From Tanypteryx hageni (taxonomy: Eukaryota; Arthropoda; Insecta; Odonata; Petaluridae): a stretch of DNA of 64,000 nt. Below the pieces are notes generated by a model. It worked only from the letters and a program-made list of their open reading frames with translations. It ran no database searches and had not been told where the DNA came from. A program made the position numbers and the translations under genes. The DNA is taken from NCBI GenBank assembly GCA_028673005.1, contig CM054120.1, positions 71,907,533-71,971,532 on the forward strand. Direction: 5' to 3'. How positions within the stretch are numbered: position 1 is the first letter of the stretch; each line of letters begins with the position of its first letter. Shown in pieces: positions 50,891 to 61,721 of the stretch.

Positions 50891-52489
50891 TTACTCTATC
50901 CTAATCGACAAGATACTTAAGATTTAAACAAACAATATGGCCCAGTTAAATAACACTGGTGCTGACCCAAGAAAATCGAATTTAACACAATGGTAATGTG
51001 ACAGGAAAAATGCTTACAAATATAATGGAATCAAAATATTACATTACAGAAATATACAAGAGAAATACTCAATAAAATTGTTCACCTTGGAGGGATAATA
51101 AACTCTGCTTGAGCCTCCACTTTCAGTTGTGACCATCTCTGTTTTCTGACTGCCTGTTTGTCGACACTCCAATCATCTCGGATGTTGCCAGCTTCAAACA
51201 CCCTTGGTTCGATCTCTTCTCGAGATGAGGGCATACCTCTCATGGAAGTTTATTGGTTATTTAGCATGATTGTAGCATTCTCTTCTGAGCAAATGTCTGT
51301 GCCTTATAAAAATAGAAACTCCGGAAATTACTTGTGTATGCAGTTGTTTGCGCATTTGTTGGAGTTCGTGAAAAACTGATAGAGTACACGAAAACTGTAG
51401 GAGGGTAAAATGCTGTATCTCCCAATTTACACGTGAGTTGTGTTTCTAGAAATCATCACATAAATCGAAAACACTTAAATTGAAAATATTTTTCCCATTT
51501 AAAATATTTTAATATGCGTTGTTTACATTTCTGAGAAGAGATGCTCGACTTAGAAACATCTTTAAAGTTGATTTAATGAGTGTTTTAACCTCTCTAAGTA
51601 TGTACAGTTACATATGGCATCTTGTGCAGCATCCACTTTTACAATACCTTAATTTTTTAATGCCATAAATTACAGGTGTCTCGAAGCTCCATTGATCAGT
51701 GAACTTTCCAATACAAATATATTCTCCTCACCCAACTCAATGGATATTTTTGAGAGGACTTTCTCCCATACAGTTGTTGAATGCTAACAGTGCATCACTT
51801 TTTAGAAGAAAACCCCTCTTCAGGACAAAAAGTGTGTTCAAGTGAGTTGTTTGTTTAAAGATAGAAATAAGAAAGATTCCACCACTTTAGGAACTCCCGG
51901 GAGACCCTGCTCTGTCATACGATGCAATGAATGATATCACTGCCCAGGCAAGAATCTACAAAATATTTGATAAATAATGAAACTATTACTTCATACATAC
52001 TGCACACACAACGAATCACATTCATGCAAATACGAGATGCGTATATTGAAAAATGATCATAACAATAAAATTACATTAATATGAATACATGACGTATATC
52101 AAATAATGGTGGTAAAAATAAAATCTTGTATATGCGAAAATGCATAAACCAAACACTCGTAAATTGAGGGATGCCTGTAGTACGAATCATATAAATAATA
52201 TTCTGTTCAGTGAAATAGTTCTGTATGTATGTACATATGTTAATATACTTTGGATGAAGTGCGGAAACTCGCTACCTAATGTGAGACAAAATTCAACCAA
52301 GTTGTTGAACTGGGTCAGCAGCCTAAGGCATATTTATATTTCTCATTTAACCTTCATTTTAGCATTCATATGAATGCAAATATATGCAGCACTTATAGAA
52401 TATAGATATCTTTGACCCAACAAAGGAAACATTAGGAGACTGGGAAATAGTTAAAACTGGCTTAAAGATTTCCAAATATTTTTGGCATT
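50891..52489. other. Intergenic DNA with one candidate exon
   Basis: No transposon protein recognised. Contains the candidate terminal exon at 51676 to 51787, listed separately, and otherwise short frames without motifs. Confidence 0.4.
51676..51787 (+). CDS. Candidate terminal exon, unknown gene
   Basis: After an acceptor-like TTACAG, one frame stays open for 36 codons (CLEAPLISELSNTNIF, then SMDIFERTFSHTVVEC) and ends in TAA. Supported only by the splice-like site and ordinary amino-acid composition. No family recognised and no partner exon found. Confidence 0.18.
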
Positions 52490-52845
52490 GGTGACCTAGA
52501 CTTTTTTAATGTTGAGTTCATTGCCTACACTCTATGGAGTCAGCCCCAATCCATTGTTTGTTCCGACTATATTGATACATATTGGTACAAGGTGTCATAA
52601 TACAGAGATGGAAACAGCAATTTCCATTACATTGAAATCTTGCAAAGGCAATGCTTCGACTTTCTCATAGCAATTCTGAAGTGGAGAGAGTTTTTTAGTA
52701 ACTTGAATCTTATTACAAGTACACGCAGGTTGGCACTCAAACCATCAATGCCGAATGTTTTGATGCAGTGCTCATTTAGGAAACATCTTGCAGATTTTGA
52801 GGCAACAGCTGACATGACGAAAAAGGAGAGGAAATTAAAGAAGTA
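52490..52845 (+). pseudogene. hAT transposase C-terminal dimerisation fragment
   Basis: The end of the frame reads, across a one-base shift at a T-run near 52695, SHSNSEVERVF then SNLNLITSTRRLALKPSM and RKHLADFEA, closing with a Lys-rich tail and TAG. The S-N-x-E-V-E-R-x-F-S core is the hallmark of the hAT dimerisation domain. Weak upstream similarity reaches about 52490. No ends or target duplication were seen, so this is an isolated relic. Confidence 0.72.
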
Positions 52846-53457
52846 GGAATTTGTTCAATTTGTTTAAATTTTTTGAACCATTATATTGCTATCCTTTAAA
52901 ATGAAAATTATTTCATGTAGCCTTGGTTAACATTTTTCCTAACTTAAGACCTGTCCTGAAAACCAGGCCTTGGTTTTCTTCATTTTTTTGATGCATTTGT
53001 GCTAGTTACTGTACATTTAAAACTTGAATGAATTTTTTAAAACTGTTTGTGCCACACTGTTGATTTGCAATGCAGGATGAACTTAAAATCCTTCCACAAA
53101 GTACGATTAAACAATTGTGTATAATTTCACTCGAAATATGCCATACAAATGCTGAAAATATTCAAAGCATGAATTTGTACATTTTGTGTCAAAAAACCAA
53201 CATGTTACATACTACAAGATTTTACAGGGTGTTTTGATGGAATTAACAGGATTTAGAAAAAAATTGGTATCAGCCGTGTTATTGATTATGAAATAAATCG
53301 GAACATCGCATATTCAATATTTCTTTGACATCGCCTCTGATATATCATTTTGAGTTGCTTAGACATTAGACTAAACCATTAATGTTAATCTTTTCTGACA
53401 TGATAATGTAAATCTTAATGAATGCTTTTCCATACTTTTTTCCTTTTGCAATTACTA

Positions 53458-53512
53458 ATTATTGGAGGGTCGTCTTATATTCGAGTCATCTTATAATCAG
53501 ACAAATGTGGTA
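53458..53512. mobile_element. Lone pogo-type terminal repeat
   Basis: The segment GGGTCGTCTTATATTCGAGT and the following CATCTTATAATCAGAC resemble a known class of pogo/Tigger termini (the reverse complement starts near TACCACATTTGTCTGATTAT). No partner terminus was found nearby, so this is probably a relic. Confidence 0.4.
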
Positions 53513-54170
53513 TATGGATTTTACTAGGCCCTTGCTTCCTGTGAGAATTGTACACCTGGAAAACATCACAGTTATGATAACTGTGGGTATTGTCATATGG
53601 TTGTGGTTCCCAAGCTTTTATACCTCGCAAACCCCTTAATTAATATTTATTTATGGTAGTCATTCTGAGCTCTTTTTGAGAACACTTGTGATTCGATCTA
53701 ATTTTTATATTAAAATTTATTATATACTGAATGTAAATGCTTATCAAAGTTGATGAGACATACATAAAATCTATGAAAGCCTTCTTCTCGATAAAAGGAT
53801 TGAAATTAATTTTTTTAAGTTTGGCAGGAAAGCGCGATTCACATATTTTAAGGCGATGACAAAAAATCTCTAAAAAAGTCTTGTGTTCGACCCCAAGGAA
53901 AGTCATTTTCATTTCCCATAAAGTAACATTTAAAATATACTTTTTGATGTGCAGACTTTTATTCTTTTTGAGATCTAAATAAATAATAATCTTGCAATCT
54001 TCAGATCTGAACTATTTTAAAGAAAGAATTGTAAAATTTCTTATTCTGTTAATCTTTTTCTGCTTTCAGTTTGAAATCCTTCATGTTAAACATGTAATTC
54101 AGATATTTTGGGGAAATCTTGCCATTTTAACGGGATGTTGCCTTGACAACCAATTACCGTTTTTTCTGGT
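53513..54170. other. AT-rich DNA, no gene recognised
   Basis: Short open frames on both strands, none with a motif. Immediately left of the simple-repeat tail of the L2-like LINE. Confidence 0.5.
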
Positions 54171-55734
54171 CATCTACATCTACATCTACATCTACAGTTT
54201 ACCCTGCAAGCCACCGCAAGGGTGTGTGGCAGGGGGTGTATTTACACCAATGGGAAAACTCCAAAATTAGGCCTTGGTTTACGCCCCTACGCGAGGTTAC
54301 TTTTGATCGCAAGTTTTATTCTGCTCAGCTATCGTTCTAGGGAAAAATGAGCCTTTGTATCTCTCTGTCCTACAGGCTATCTCTCTTATTTTACGAGGAT
54401 GGTCCATTCTACGGATATAGGTGGGAGTTCTTATTATTTCTTTGACGTCGCTGGAGAAAGTACTCGTTCTAAATCTTTCAAGAAGTTTTAACCTAGCACG
54501 TGATCGACGCTCAGCTAGTGATTCCCATCCTAAGTCCTGTATCAAGCCTGTAACGCTTATATTTCTATCATAACAATTTTTGACGAATCTAGCAGCTTTT
54601 CGCTGCACTTTCTCTAACTCGGCGATTAAACCTTTCTCATACGGATCCCATATGATCGACGCATACTCTAGCAGCGGTCTAACTAAAGAAAAGTAACATG
54701 TCTCTTTGACTTTTTCTTCGCTTTTACCTACTATCCGTTTGATGAATCCTAGTTTTTGCTTAGCTTTCCCGGATATATTTCGGATGTGTGTGTCCCACGA
54801 GAGGTTACTTGTTAAAATGACACCTAAGTATTTGACGGATTCGGATAATTTTAGATGTACGCCTTCTATACTGTAATTCATCGCCTCAATTTCTTTGTTT
54901 CTCCAGAATCTCATGACGGAACACTTACCTAAGTTCAGCTCTAATTGCCACTCTTTACACCACTCGAGAATTGCGTGTAGGTCGTTAGAAAGTAATGCTT
55001 GATCAGCAGGACTGTTAATCTCTCTGTAAACCACTGTATCATCCGCGAATAACTTGATTTTACTTGTAATAACATTATCTAAGTCATTTATGTATATAAG
55101 GAATAATAGGGGACCGATGACACTTCCCTGTGGAACGCCGGAGGACACGCTGACCGAATCTGATTTAAATCCATTTATGACTACCATTTGTTCCCGATCA
55201 TTGAGAAAGTCCCTGATCCACTCGATTATCTTTCGATTTATTCCACAGGCTTGTAATTTTTTCAATAACTTAATATGAGGCACTTTATCGAATGCCTTCT
55301 TGAAGTCAAGAAAAACCGCGTCTAGCTGGGTCTTTCGATCACCGGATCGTAGTATATCATGTGCAAACAGAGCGAGCTGTGTTTCACAAGATCTTGCCTT
55401 CCTAAAACCGTGCTGATATTTACTGAGCAAGTCCTGGCTATCTAAGAAGTCCATCACAGAACTAACGATGATGTGCTCTAGAATCTTGCAAGATATTGAG
55501 GTTAGCGAAATCGGCCTGTAGTTTTCTCGGTCGTCTTTTTTCCCGCCTTTATGAAGCGGAGTTATAAACACTAATTTCCATTCCTTAGGTATAACGCCAT
55601 GACTAAGTGACTTACTGAAAACTGTTTCGAGATAAGGTGCTATTTCTAACGCTAATTCCTTTAATACTCTAGCTGGTATCTCTTCCGGTCCCGGGGATTT
55701 ATTTGCAATTATGATTTTGAGCTGTTCTGCTATA
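54171..55734 (-). mobile_element. L2/CR1-like LINE, 5'-truncated, open RT frame
   Basis: Minus-strand LINE ending in a (GTAGAT)n tail (54171 to 54196), preceded by a 3' UTR whose ACCCTGCAAG/GTGGCAGGGGGTG core also occurs at 46.97 kb. The body is an uninterrupted RT frame. The 5' end coincides with the left terminus of a pogo element at 55735, so either this LINE inserted beside the pogo element or the pogo element cut it. Confidence 0.9.
54297..55734 (-). CDS. L2-like reverse transcriptase, N-terminally truncated
   Basis: About 479 codons without a stop. Motifs in order: NKSPGPEEIPARVLKELA, IPKEWKLVFITPLHKGG, NYRPISLTSISCKILEHII, HGFRKARSCETQL, VFLDFKKAFDKVPH, GVPQGSVIGPLLFLIYINDL, LFADDTVVY (catalytic box at about 55027 to 55053), KYLGVILTSNLSWDTHI, and the C-terminal RYKGSFFPRTI typical of CR1/L2 ORF2. 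The endonuclease is missing. The few codons right of 55735 come from the pogo terminus, so the apparent start there is not real. Its openness suggests recent insertion; without an endonuclease it is not autonomous. Confidence 0.9.
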
Positions 55735-57363
55735 CCTTTCGGTCTATAACGCACACCTTATAGATAACGCGCAAATGATTTTCTTCAAACCTGGTACAAA
55801 TGTATAGATAACGCGCAGTAAAAAAAACCGATTTGAAACAAGCGCTTCCTAAAAAAATGAATCAATTAAAATTTGCTGTGGCTTTCCATTATTCAGTTGT
55901 TTTCACTGTACACCACATGGTATTATGGAGTCTTGAATTAGCTTGGCATCGGATTGAAAAAGTTTTTAATTTACCATTGAAAACGAAAATATGTGAAAGC
56001 GAAAATCTTACACTTCGCAGTTTAAATTAGAAGTCGTAAAATTCGCTATAGAAAAAGAAAATCGTGAGGCTGGAAGAAAGTTTAACGTAGGGGAATCAAG
56101 TGTACGAGAATGGCGTAAAGGCGAATTGGTGCTGAAAAAGTTGCATCGGAAAAAACGAGCGTTTTAGAAAATGCTTTTGCCAGAACTCGAGGAAGAACTG
56201 TATGAGTGGGTGATACGAGAAAGGGCAAAAGGCATTAGGATTTCAACAACAAGGGTCTTATTGCAAGCAAAATGCATTGCTCAAGAGATGGACATCGTGG
56301 GCTTCAAAGCGTATCCGTCCTGGGGATTCCGTTTCATGAGGAGGAACAATTTGTGTGTTCGTACATCGACAAGTATCGGCCAAAAATTACCGATGGACTG
56401 GGAAGCGAAAATGATTAAGTTTAGACAATATATGAAAGAAAACATGTCTGGAGTTGATGCAATGCATGTCTGCAATATGGACGAGGTTCCGGTGAGTTTT
56501 GATCTTCCTTGTGCTAGAACTGTGAACCCTAAAGGGGTGAAAGATGTTTCCGTAGCAACTACTGGGCATGAGAAGTCAAATTTTACAGTTGTTTTGTGTA
56601 CAATGTCTGATGGTTCTAAGCTTTCTCCTATGGTGATTTTTAAATGAAAGACTGTGCCAAAAGAATGCTTTCCTATGGACATTGTAGTAACCGCAAATGA
56701 GAAAGGTTGGATGAGGGGTGGTTTGGTTGGTTGGACAGTATGTGGAGAAAGCGAAAATCTGCCTTTTTTAATCGGAAGTCACTGTTAGTCATGGATTCAT
56801 GTCGTTGTCATGTGACGCCTGAAATTAAAAAAGTGGTCGGTAAATATTCAAAGCCAGCTATCATTCCCGGTGGTTCAACCAAAAAACTTCAACCACTAGA
56901 TCTGTCCGTGAACAAGTCATTTAAATCAAAATTGCGAGGTAAGTGGGAGGATTGGATGTTAGCGGGTGTGCATCAATATACTAACTCCGGGAAAGTGAAA
57001 AGACCATCCTATGCAGAAATGTGTAAATGGATTGTTGAAAGTTGGGGATCTGTGACGGCTAGCTGTGTAAAAAACGGTTTTGAAAAGGCTCTTAGTGATA
57101 CACTTATGACAGACGCGGAAGAATTTGAAGGTGATTCTTGTGAAAATGAAGTTTCAAATGTGCCTGACCAAATTATGAGTGCTATTGAATCATTTGACAT
57201 AGACTCAGGTGATGATTTTTATGGTTTCGAATGAATTGTAAAAGTTAATATGCATTGATTTCAATAAAATTTTATTTTCATTTGTATAATGCGCATGATG
57301 TTTTATCTCGATTTTTATATTTTTTGTATAGATAATGCGTGCGTTATAGACCAGAAAATACGG
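55735..57363 (+). mobile_element. Pogo (POGK-like) DNA transposon with both termini
   Basis: Inverted termini: the left end has GGTCTATAACGCAC then TTATAGATAACGCG; the right end in reverse complement reads CCGTATTTTCTGGTCTATAA then CGCACGCATTATCTATAC. TA flanks both sides (55733 to 55734 and 57364 to 57365). It carries one decayed transposase gene on the plus strand. A short deletion sits next to the left tip. Confidence 0.85.
55993..57234 (+). pseudogene. Pogo-type transposase (HTH, Tc5-type HTH, DDE_1)
   Basis: DDD transposase of the pogo family. N-terminal HTH: YTSQFKLEVVKFAI, NREAGRKFNVGESSVREWRK. After an in-frame TAG (about 56165) comes the CENP-B/Tc5-type HTH (ELYEWVIRERAKG, GWGFRFM-like SWGFRFMRRNNL). 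The catalytic domain shows CNMDEVPVSFD, then after a TGA (56645) and a one-base shift near 56705 LLVMDSCRCHVT and LQPLDLSVNKSFK, giving three acidic residues. The acidic C-terminus (DSGDDFYGFE) ends in TGA at 57232. Three lesions make it a pseudogene, but length and domains are otherwise complete. Confidence 0.88.
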
Positions 57364-57365
57364 TA

Positions 57366-58642
57366 CATTGTTCAACCTTGAAATTCTTTTGTCATTTCAA
57401 TCCTTATGGGTGAAAGCATGATTGGAATGCATTTAATACGAGAGAGACGGAAAGAGAGGTGAAATGATTTTTATAGCAACCAATGTATACGACATTTGTT
57501 GCATTATTTACGATTAGGAATAGAACATTAATCATACACATATTAAAATGTCTTAGATTCTTTGTGTTTGAGTTCGAGACTTGGAACAACAAATGCCGAA
57601 AAGAAGGAAAATTTCTTTTTTGTCATCCAAAAAAATTCGTTATATTTTTGTTAATTTTTATTTTATAAAAAACTTTCCTGTTTACTTTAAACATGCATCT
57701 CCCACATTTATCTATATTTTGCTAATCCTCATCTTTTGGTGTATATCAGGTAATAAAAGTCTTTAATATTCAATCGTTCATTAAATTCATGTTAAATTGG
57801 CTTGAATATTATAGGAAAGTGAAGCAAGCCTTGATATAGAATTGGGACAGGAGGAGGTCCCCCAAGTATCTTTTATATATAATTACTCAATGTCAGTCCA
57901 TCCATCCTCTTTTATCTCATGAAAAGTTTGTCATAGAGAAATGTAAATGCCATTTCATTTCTGATAACTAGGAGACCCTGGAAAAACTATGTTCATTTAC
58001 ATAAGTGTCCCAGGTTTGACTCCAGAAAATGACTTCCCCTAAGCTTACATGGGGTTTTCGATTTCTCAAGGTTTTTTTTCCTTCATTCATCAAAATACAT
58101 AAATATAGACCTATTTTCTCTGTTTTTGCTTTATTTGATGGCTAAAAGTATAAAATATCTTATTCTTGCAATATATTGATGTTACACAAGAATTTGTCAT
58201 AAATATGCATTTCTTTTCAAAATTTTATTATTTATTCTTTTTGGGTGTTGTCAAAATGACCCGCATTATTGCATCTAATTAAATTATTGTCTATTAAGCT
58301 TTCAAGTAGATGAAAGAATTAAGTTATTTGCTTCATGCTTTGTATGAAGATCAAAATTATTGTTGTAGCGACATCGAACTTAATAAATTGCAACATTAAT
58401 AATTGCCGATTATTATTAATCAGTAAACTGCTTATGGACTGTGGGCATTTTTAACAATCTTCTTTCTTTATTTCAATTCTGGAATGCGAGAAGTGAGAAG
58501 CAATTATAGTTGTGCATATAAATTATAAAAACAAACATGAAATTCAAAATGTCAGTTGCATAATTTTATAAGGAGAAATGGGCTATTCTTACTTTTAAGC
58601 ATGCAGATTTCTGACTGACTTCTCAAAATGCTTTTGCTGGTA
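57366..58642. other. T-rich DNA, no gene recognised
   Basis: No transposon protein or motif seen. Short frames near 57404 to 57766 are low-complexity. Confidence 0.5.
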
Positions 58643-59017
58643 TCACTAGTATTAATAAAAGGCAATGTGTGTGTGTGTGTGAACAGCAGATCTTGAAAAC
58701 CAAGAACATTAGAGACTTAAAACTTGGTACACTTACTAATAGGACCATGAGGATGTGCACCTTGGGGCCAGAATTTTAATTTTTGGTTGGAGGGAGGGAA
58801 TGGGATAAGAATTGTATAGCGTAATGTATTTCTTTGTCATACAATTTCTATTCGACCCCAAAACTTTTTACTCTCTGGAACACTCAATTATGTGAAATTT
58901 ATAATTATTACTTACTTTTAGGGCATTCAAAAGTTGGTTTCATTAATCTTTATTTAAATTTTAACTTAAATACTTGATTCGTGCATACCCATCATATTTG
59001 ACGGGCGGTTACTCTAG
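58643..59017 (+). mobile_element. Helitron-like non-autonomous element, 375 bp
   Basis: Starts TCACTAGTATTAATAAAAGG after an A, runs through a (TG)n tract, and ends GGTTACTCTAG followed by T, fitting Helitron rules (5' TC, 3' CTRR, insertion between A and T). About 10 bases before the CTAG there is a hairpin CCCATCA-TATT-TGACGGG (stem of seven with one mismatch), the expected Helitron terminator. No Rep/helicase coding. No terminal inverted repeats or target duplication, as expected. Confidence 0.6.
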
Positions 59018-59072
59018 TTAATATAAATCTCGCAAAATGGATGAAAATAGACATTTTCTGCTTTCTCTACAG

Positions 59073-59153
59073 GTTTTCCAATTAAACATCGGAAGCTGCT
59101 TGTCTAGTCCTCTGCTTGGAATCTATGATAGACCGGATTACTTCGTGAAGTGA
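59073..59153 (+). CDS. Candidate last coding exon, unknown gene
   Basis: A strong acceptor-like site (CTGCTTTCTCTACAG) is followed by 26 open codons (VFQLNIGSCLSS, then LLGIYDRPDYFVK) and TGA. The stretch is less AT-rich than its surroundings, and several kb of T-rich DNA follow, which would suit a long 3' UTR. In another phase it would read FPIKHRKLLV and stop. Upstream exons, if any, lie beyond the Helitron-like element. Family unknown. Confidence 0.3.
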   Translation, partial: VFQLNIGSCLSSPLLGIYDRPDYFVK

Positions 59154-60524
59154 TCGGACTGCAGAAATCCAAGGAAAATGGCAAAACTCAGGAGGAAAAT
59201 AGTTGTCTTTGCAGCTAGAATGCATGCATCTGTCTCTTCAGTGGTTTTGTATTGATCGCCTTGAAAGTGAACAGTATACCCCATGGATAAAAAAAACCTT
59301 GAATGTTGATTATTTGAAGCAGAGATTCCTATGGGATGTTTCATTAAGGCTTAAGCTGCTCTGTTGTTTAGAATAACTCCGATTCTGCTATTTCTGTCTC
59401 TTACTTCAGTTACTGAGATAGCTTCAAAATTTGCCATTTTTTCTTAAATGGTTCAATTTTGGTTGAAGGCAGGAGTGACAGATTTGGTCTACCGAAGTGT
59501 AAGGTCATTGAGTTAGTGGGATACTTCTTGGTGTTATTTTGTGTGGTGAAGAATTGGTGGGCCCAGCAGCTTGTGGATTCTCTGAGAAGCAATGATTTAT
59601 ATATGAAATTGACATTATGGAGCATAATAGTGGTTTTATTGTTTGCAACAATGTTTTAAAAGTGAATTGGGAATTTATTGTGGTACAGGATTTTTGATGA
59701 ATGCACTTTATGTAATTAATTTGTATATTTGACTGCAATATTCTGTCACAACTTCAGTTTTTGTCATTGCAGTGTTTAGAATATATTATAATTAATTTTG
59801 TCAGAAGAATGATGGATTGGAAATAAGTGTTTTTAATATGTACCTTCAATGTTGTTATAAATTTTAGTAAAATTATCTTTTTGGAAACATTTTTACTCTT
59901 ATTAATTGGAAGTTGGAGAGACTGCATTTCAGGGGAGAATTATTTGTGTCAGTCAATTTGAACTTTTTGTTCAATAGTATGTAGTGGCCAGTGAGATTCA
60001 ATTGTCTCACTTAGTTCCGGAATCAGCCGCTACCGGATATGAGCGCATGAGTGTGGCCAGAAAGACAGTCAGCCTACTGAGTGTATTATCAAGCTTCATC
60101 AGTCTCTTGCTGCCGCTTCCACTTATGTTACAGCATCTGTCCATTGGCCACGTGTCGTACGACTCTTTTAGTAATGTATTGCCTACTTCAATAAAAGAGC
60201 GTGTTCACTTAATGAGTTTTTATGTTACCACTTCCCGCAACCAAAAGTATATTTTGATTTTGTGATGATATTTGTGATTCCTACCTTCTTCATTGAATAG
60301 TCTGTATTGTACAAGTGTGTTGAATACCACTTCTAATATTCACAGTAATGAGCATTGTTATTTATTTTGTTTGGTGTGAAAAATTTTTGGTATTTGTAAT
60401 TTCGTTAGTATATCATTGTTTTTATGCATTGATCTTCATTAATTGGGCAAGAAGGCGATATTCACAGGAACAACAATGGGTTGGAAATTGGTCCAATTTC
60501 AATTAATGCATTCTGCATTGTGAA
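59154..60524. repeat. T-rich DNA with old local duplications
   Basis: Segment 59450 to 59600 resembles 61075 to 61215 (shared GTGGTGAAGAATTGGTG), and 59660 to 59970 resembles 63020 to 63290 (shared GTTGTTATAAATTTTAGTAA and GCATTTCAGGGG / TCATTTCAGGGG). A somewhat GC-richer island at 59990 to 60190 holds a 96-codon frame without an ATG start or recognised motif. Could be a 3' UTR or plain intergenic DNA. Confidence 0.5.
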
Positions 60525-61007
60525 AATTTTCGAGTTAGAGATGATTTGTAAAAGTTTTCCAATTTGATTTTGTCACTTCTTCTTTGTGAACATTTTTCTA
60601 AATCTCCTGTTAGTGAAAATTTATATTCTTTTGCTTGTCAGAGAGGCTTTTATATACCGTGGAATGCTTTCACACATGTTTTATAGTAATGGGATTCCAC
60701 AATGAAATCATTGTGTTTAATAGTTTTGAAATTAGTTGTTCAATTTTTATGAAAAGGTTTTTAAAAGTTCCTGTTTGTGAAAGTCCATATTCTTGGTCAG
60801 CATTATATGTTTATCAGAGCAACATTTCTACTTTCATTAAAATTTCCTGTTTGTAAATTACAGTATGCTTTTAATACAAGTATTGAATGTTTTATGATAC
60901 CAGAATTTGTCATTGTCTGTATTTGGAGTTAGATTGTATTATTGGTTGGTTATCTTTCCAAAATTATTGAAAGTAACCTATGTAAAAACTTCTGCTTTTC
61001 TCCAGTA
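60525..61007 (+). repeat. Duplicated block, copy 1
   Basis: Near-identical to 63518 to 64000, 2,993 bp away (one difference noticed, GTCACTTC against GTCATTTC). The open frame of 73 codons inside is duplicated with it and shows no motif. Confidence 0.93.
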
Positions 61008-61475
61008 TTGTGTGCAATTTTTATATTTGTTCGGCAAACCAGATTACATGTTATTATATTTGAGTCTTTAAATTTTGGTTCAAGTTGGGAGTGATGGATT
61101 TTGTCCTCTGAATTTTGAGGTTTCTGAGGTTATGTGTTACTTGTTGGTGTTATGTGTGGTGAAGAATTGGTGATCCCAGTGGATTAGGGATTGTCCAAGG
61201 AGCCATGGCTTCAACACTTGAGAAACTCCAACACTGAATTTCAGTCCATTTGCTTGGTGTGGATCCTTTCATTCCCAAAACTTACTTTGCTAAACTTATA
61301 ATTTTATAATTTAACTCTCTCCTGCAAAATTTGCTTTTGTTTTTAAAGCTGTGCATATGTTCCATATTCTCTTATAATATGCTTCATTATAAATTAGATG
61401 AAAAGTAATTTGATTTAATATTTAAAGTCAGAATGCCATTTATTATTATAACTTTCTGGTGATGTGAGGTGATGT

Positions 61476-61706
61476 GAAGTGACAATATGTTTCTTCGACA
61501 TGATGAATAACTAGCTGAGTGGTGGTCAGGTTGTCCCAAGGTTGTGGTATCCAGCCCCTTCAGCAGGACGTCTGACCATCTTGCTCTGGTAGTTTCTCCT
61601 CCCCTGCGGTAAAACTATATTTGTAATTATTATTATTACCATATGATATATGTAGAAGGTGATGTAATTTTGGAGATCTAACAGTTACGAGATGATGTGT
61701 TGCTAT
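61476..61706 (+). mobile_element. Possible SINE-like insertion with 15-bp direct repeats
   Basis: The 15-mer GATGTGAGGTGATGT occurs at 61461 to 61475 and 61707 to 61721, like a target-site duplication around about 231 bp. Inside, TAGCTGAGTGGT resembles a tRNA A box and GGTTGTGGTATCC is a weak B box, followed by a pyrimidine-rich stretch. There is no clear A-rich tail, and GATGT-like motifs recur locally, so chance is possible. Confidence 0.35.
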
Positions 61707-61721
61707 GATGTGAGGTGATGT

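Noticed and set aside
57404..57766. Four short frames on both strands
   Set aside because: Low-complexity, overlapping, no domain. The possibility that the minus-strand one continues the L2 element was considered but no RT motif is visible.
60635..60856. Duplicated 73-codon frame (also at 63628-63849) as a gene pair
   Set aside because: It lies in a near-identical DNA duplication, uses a non-ATG start and has no motif.
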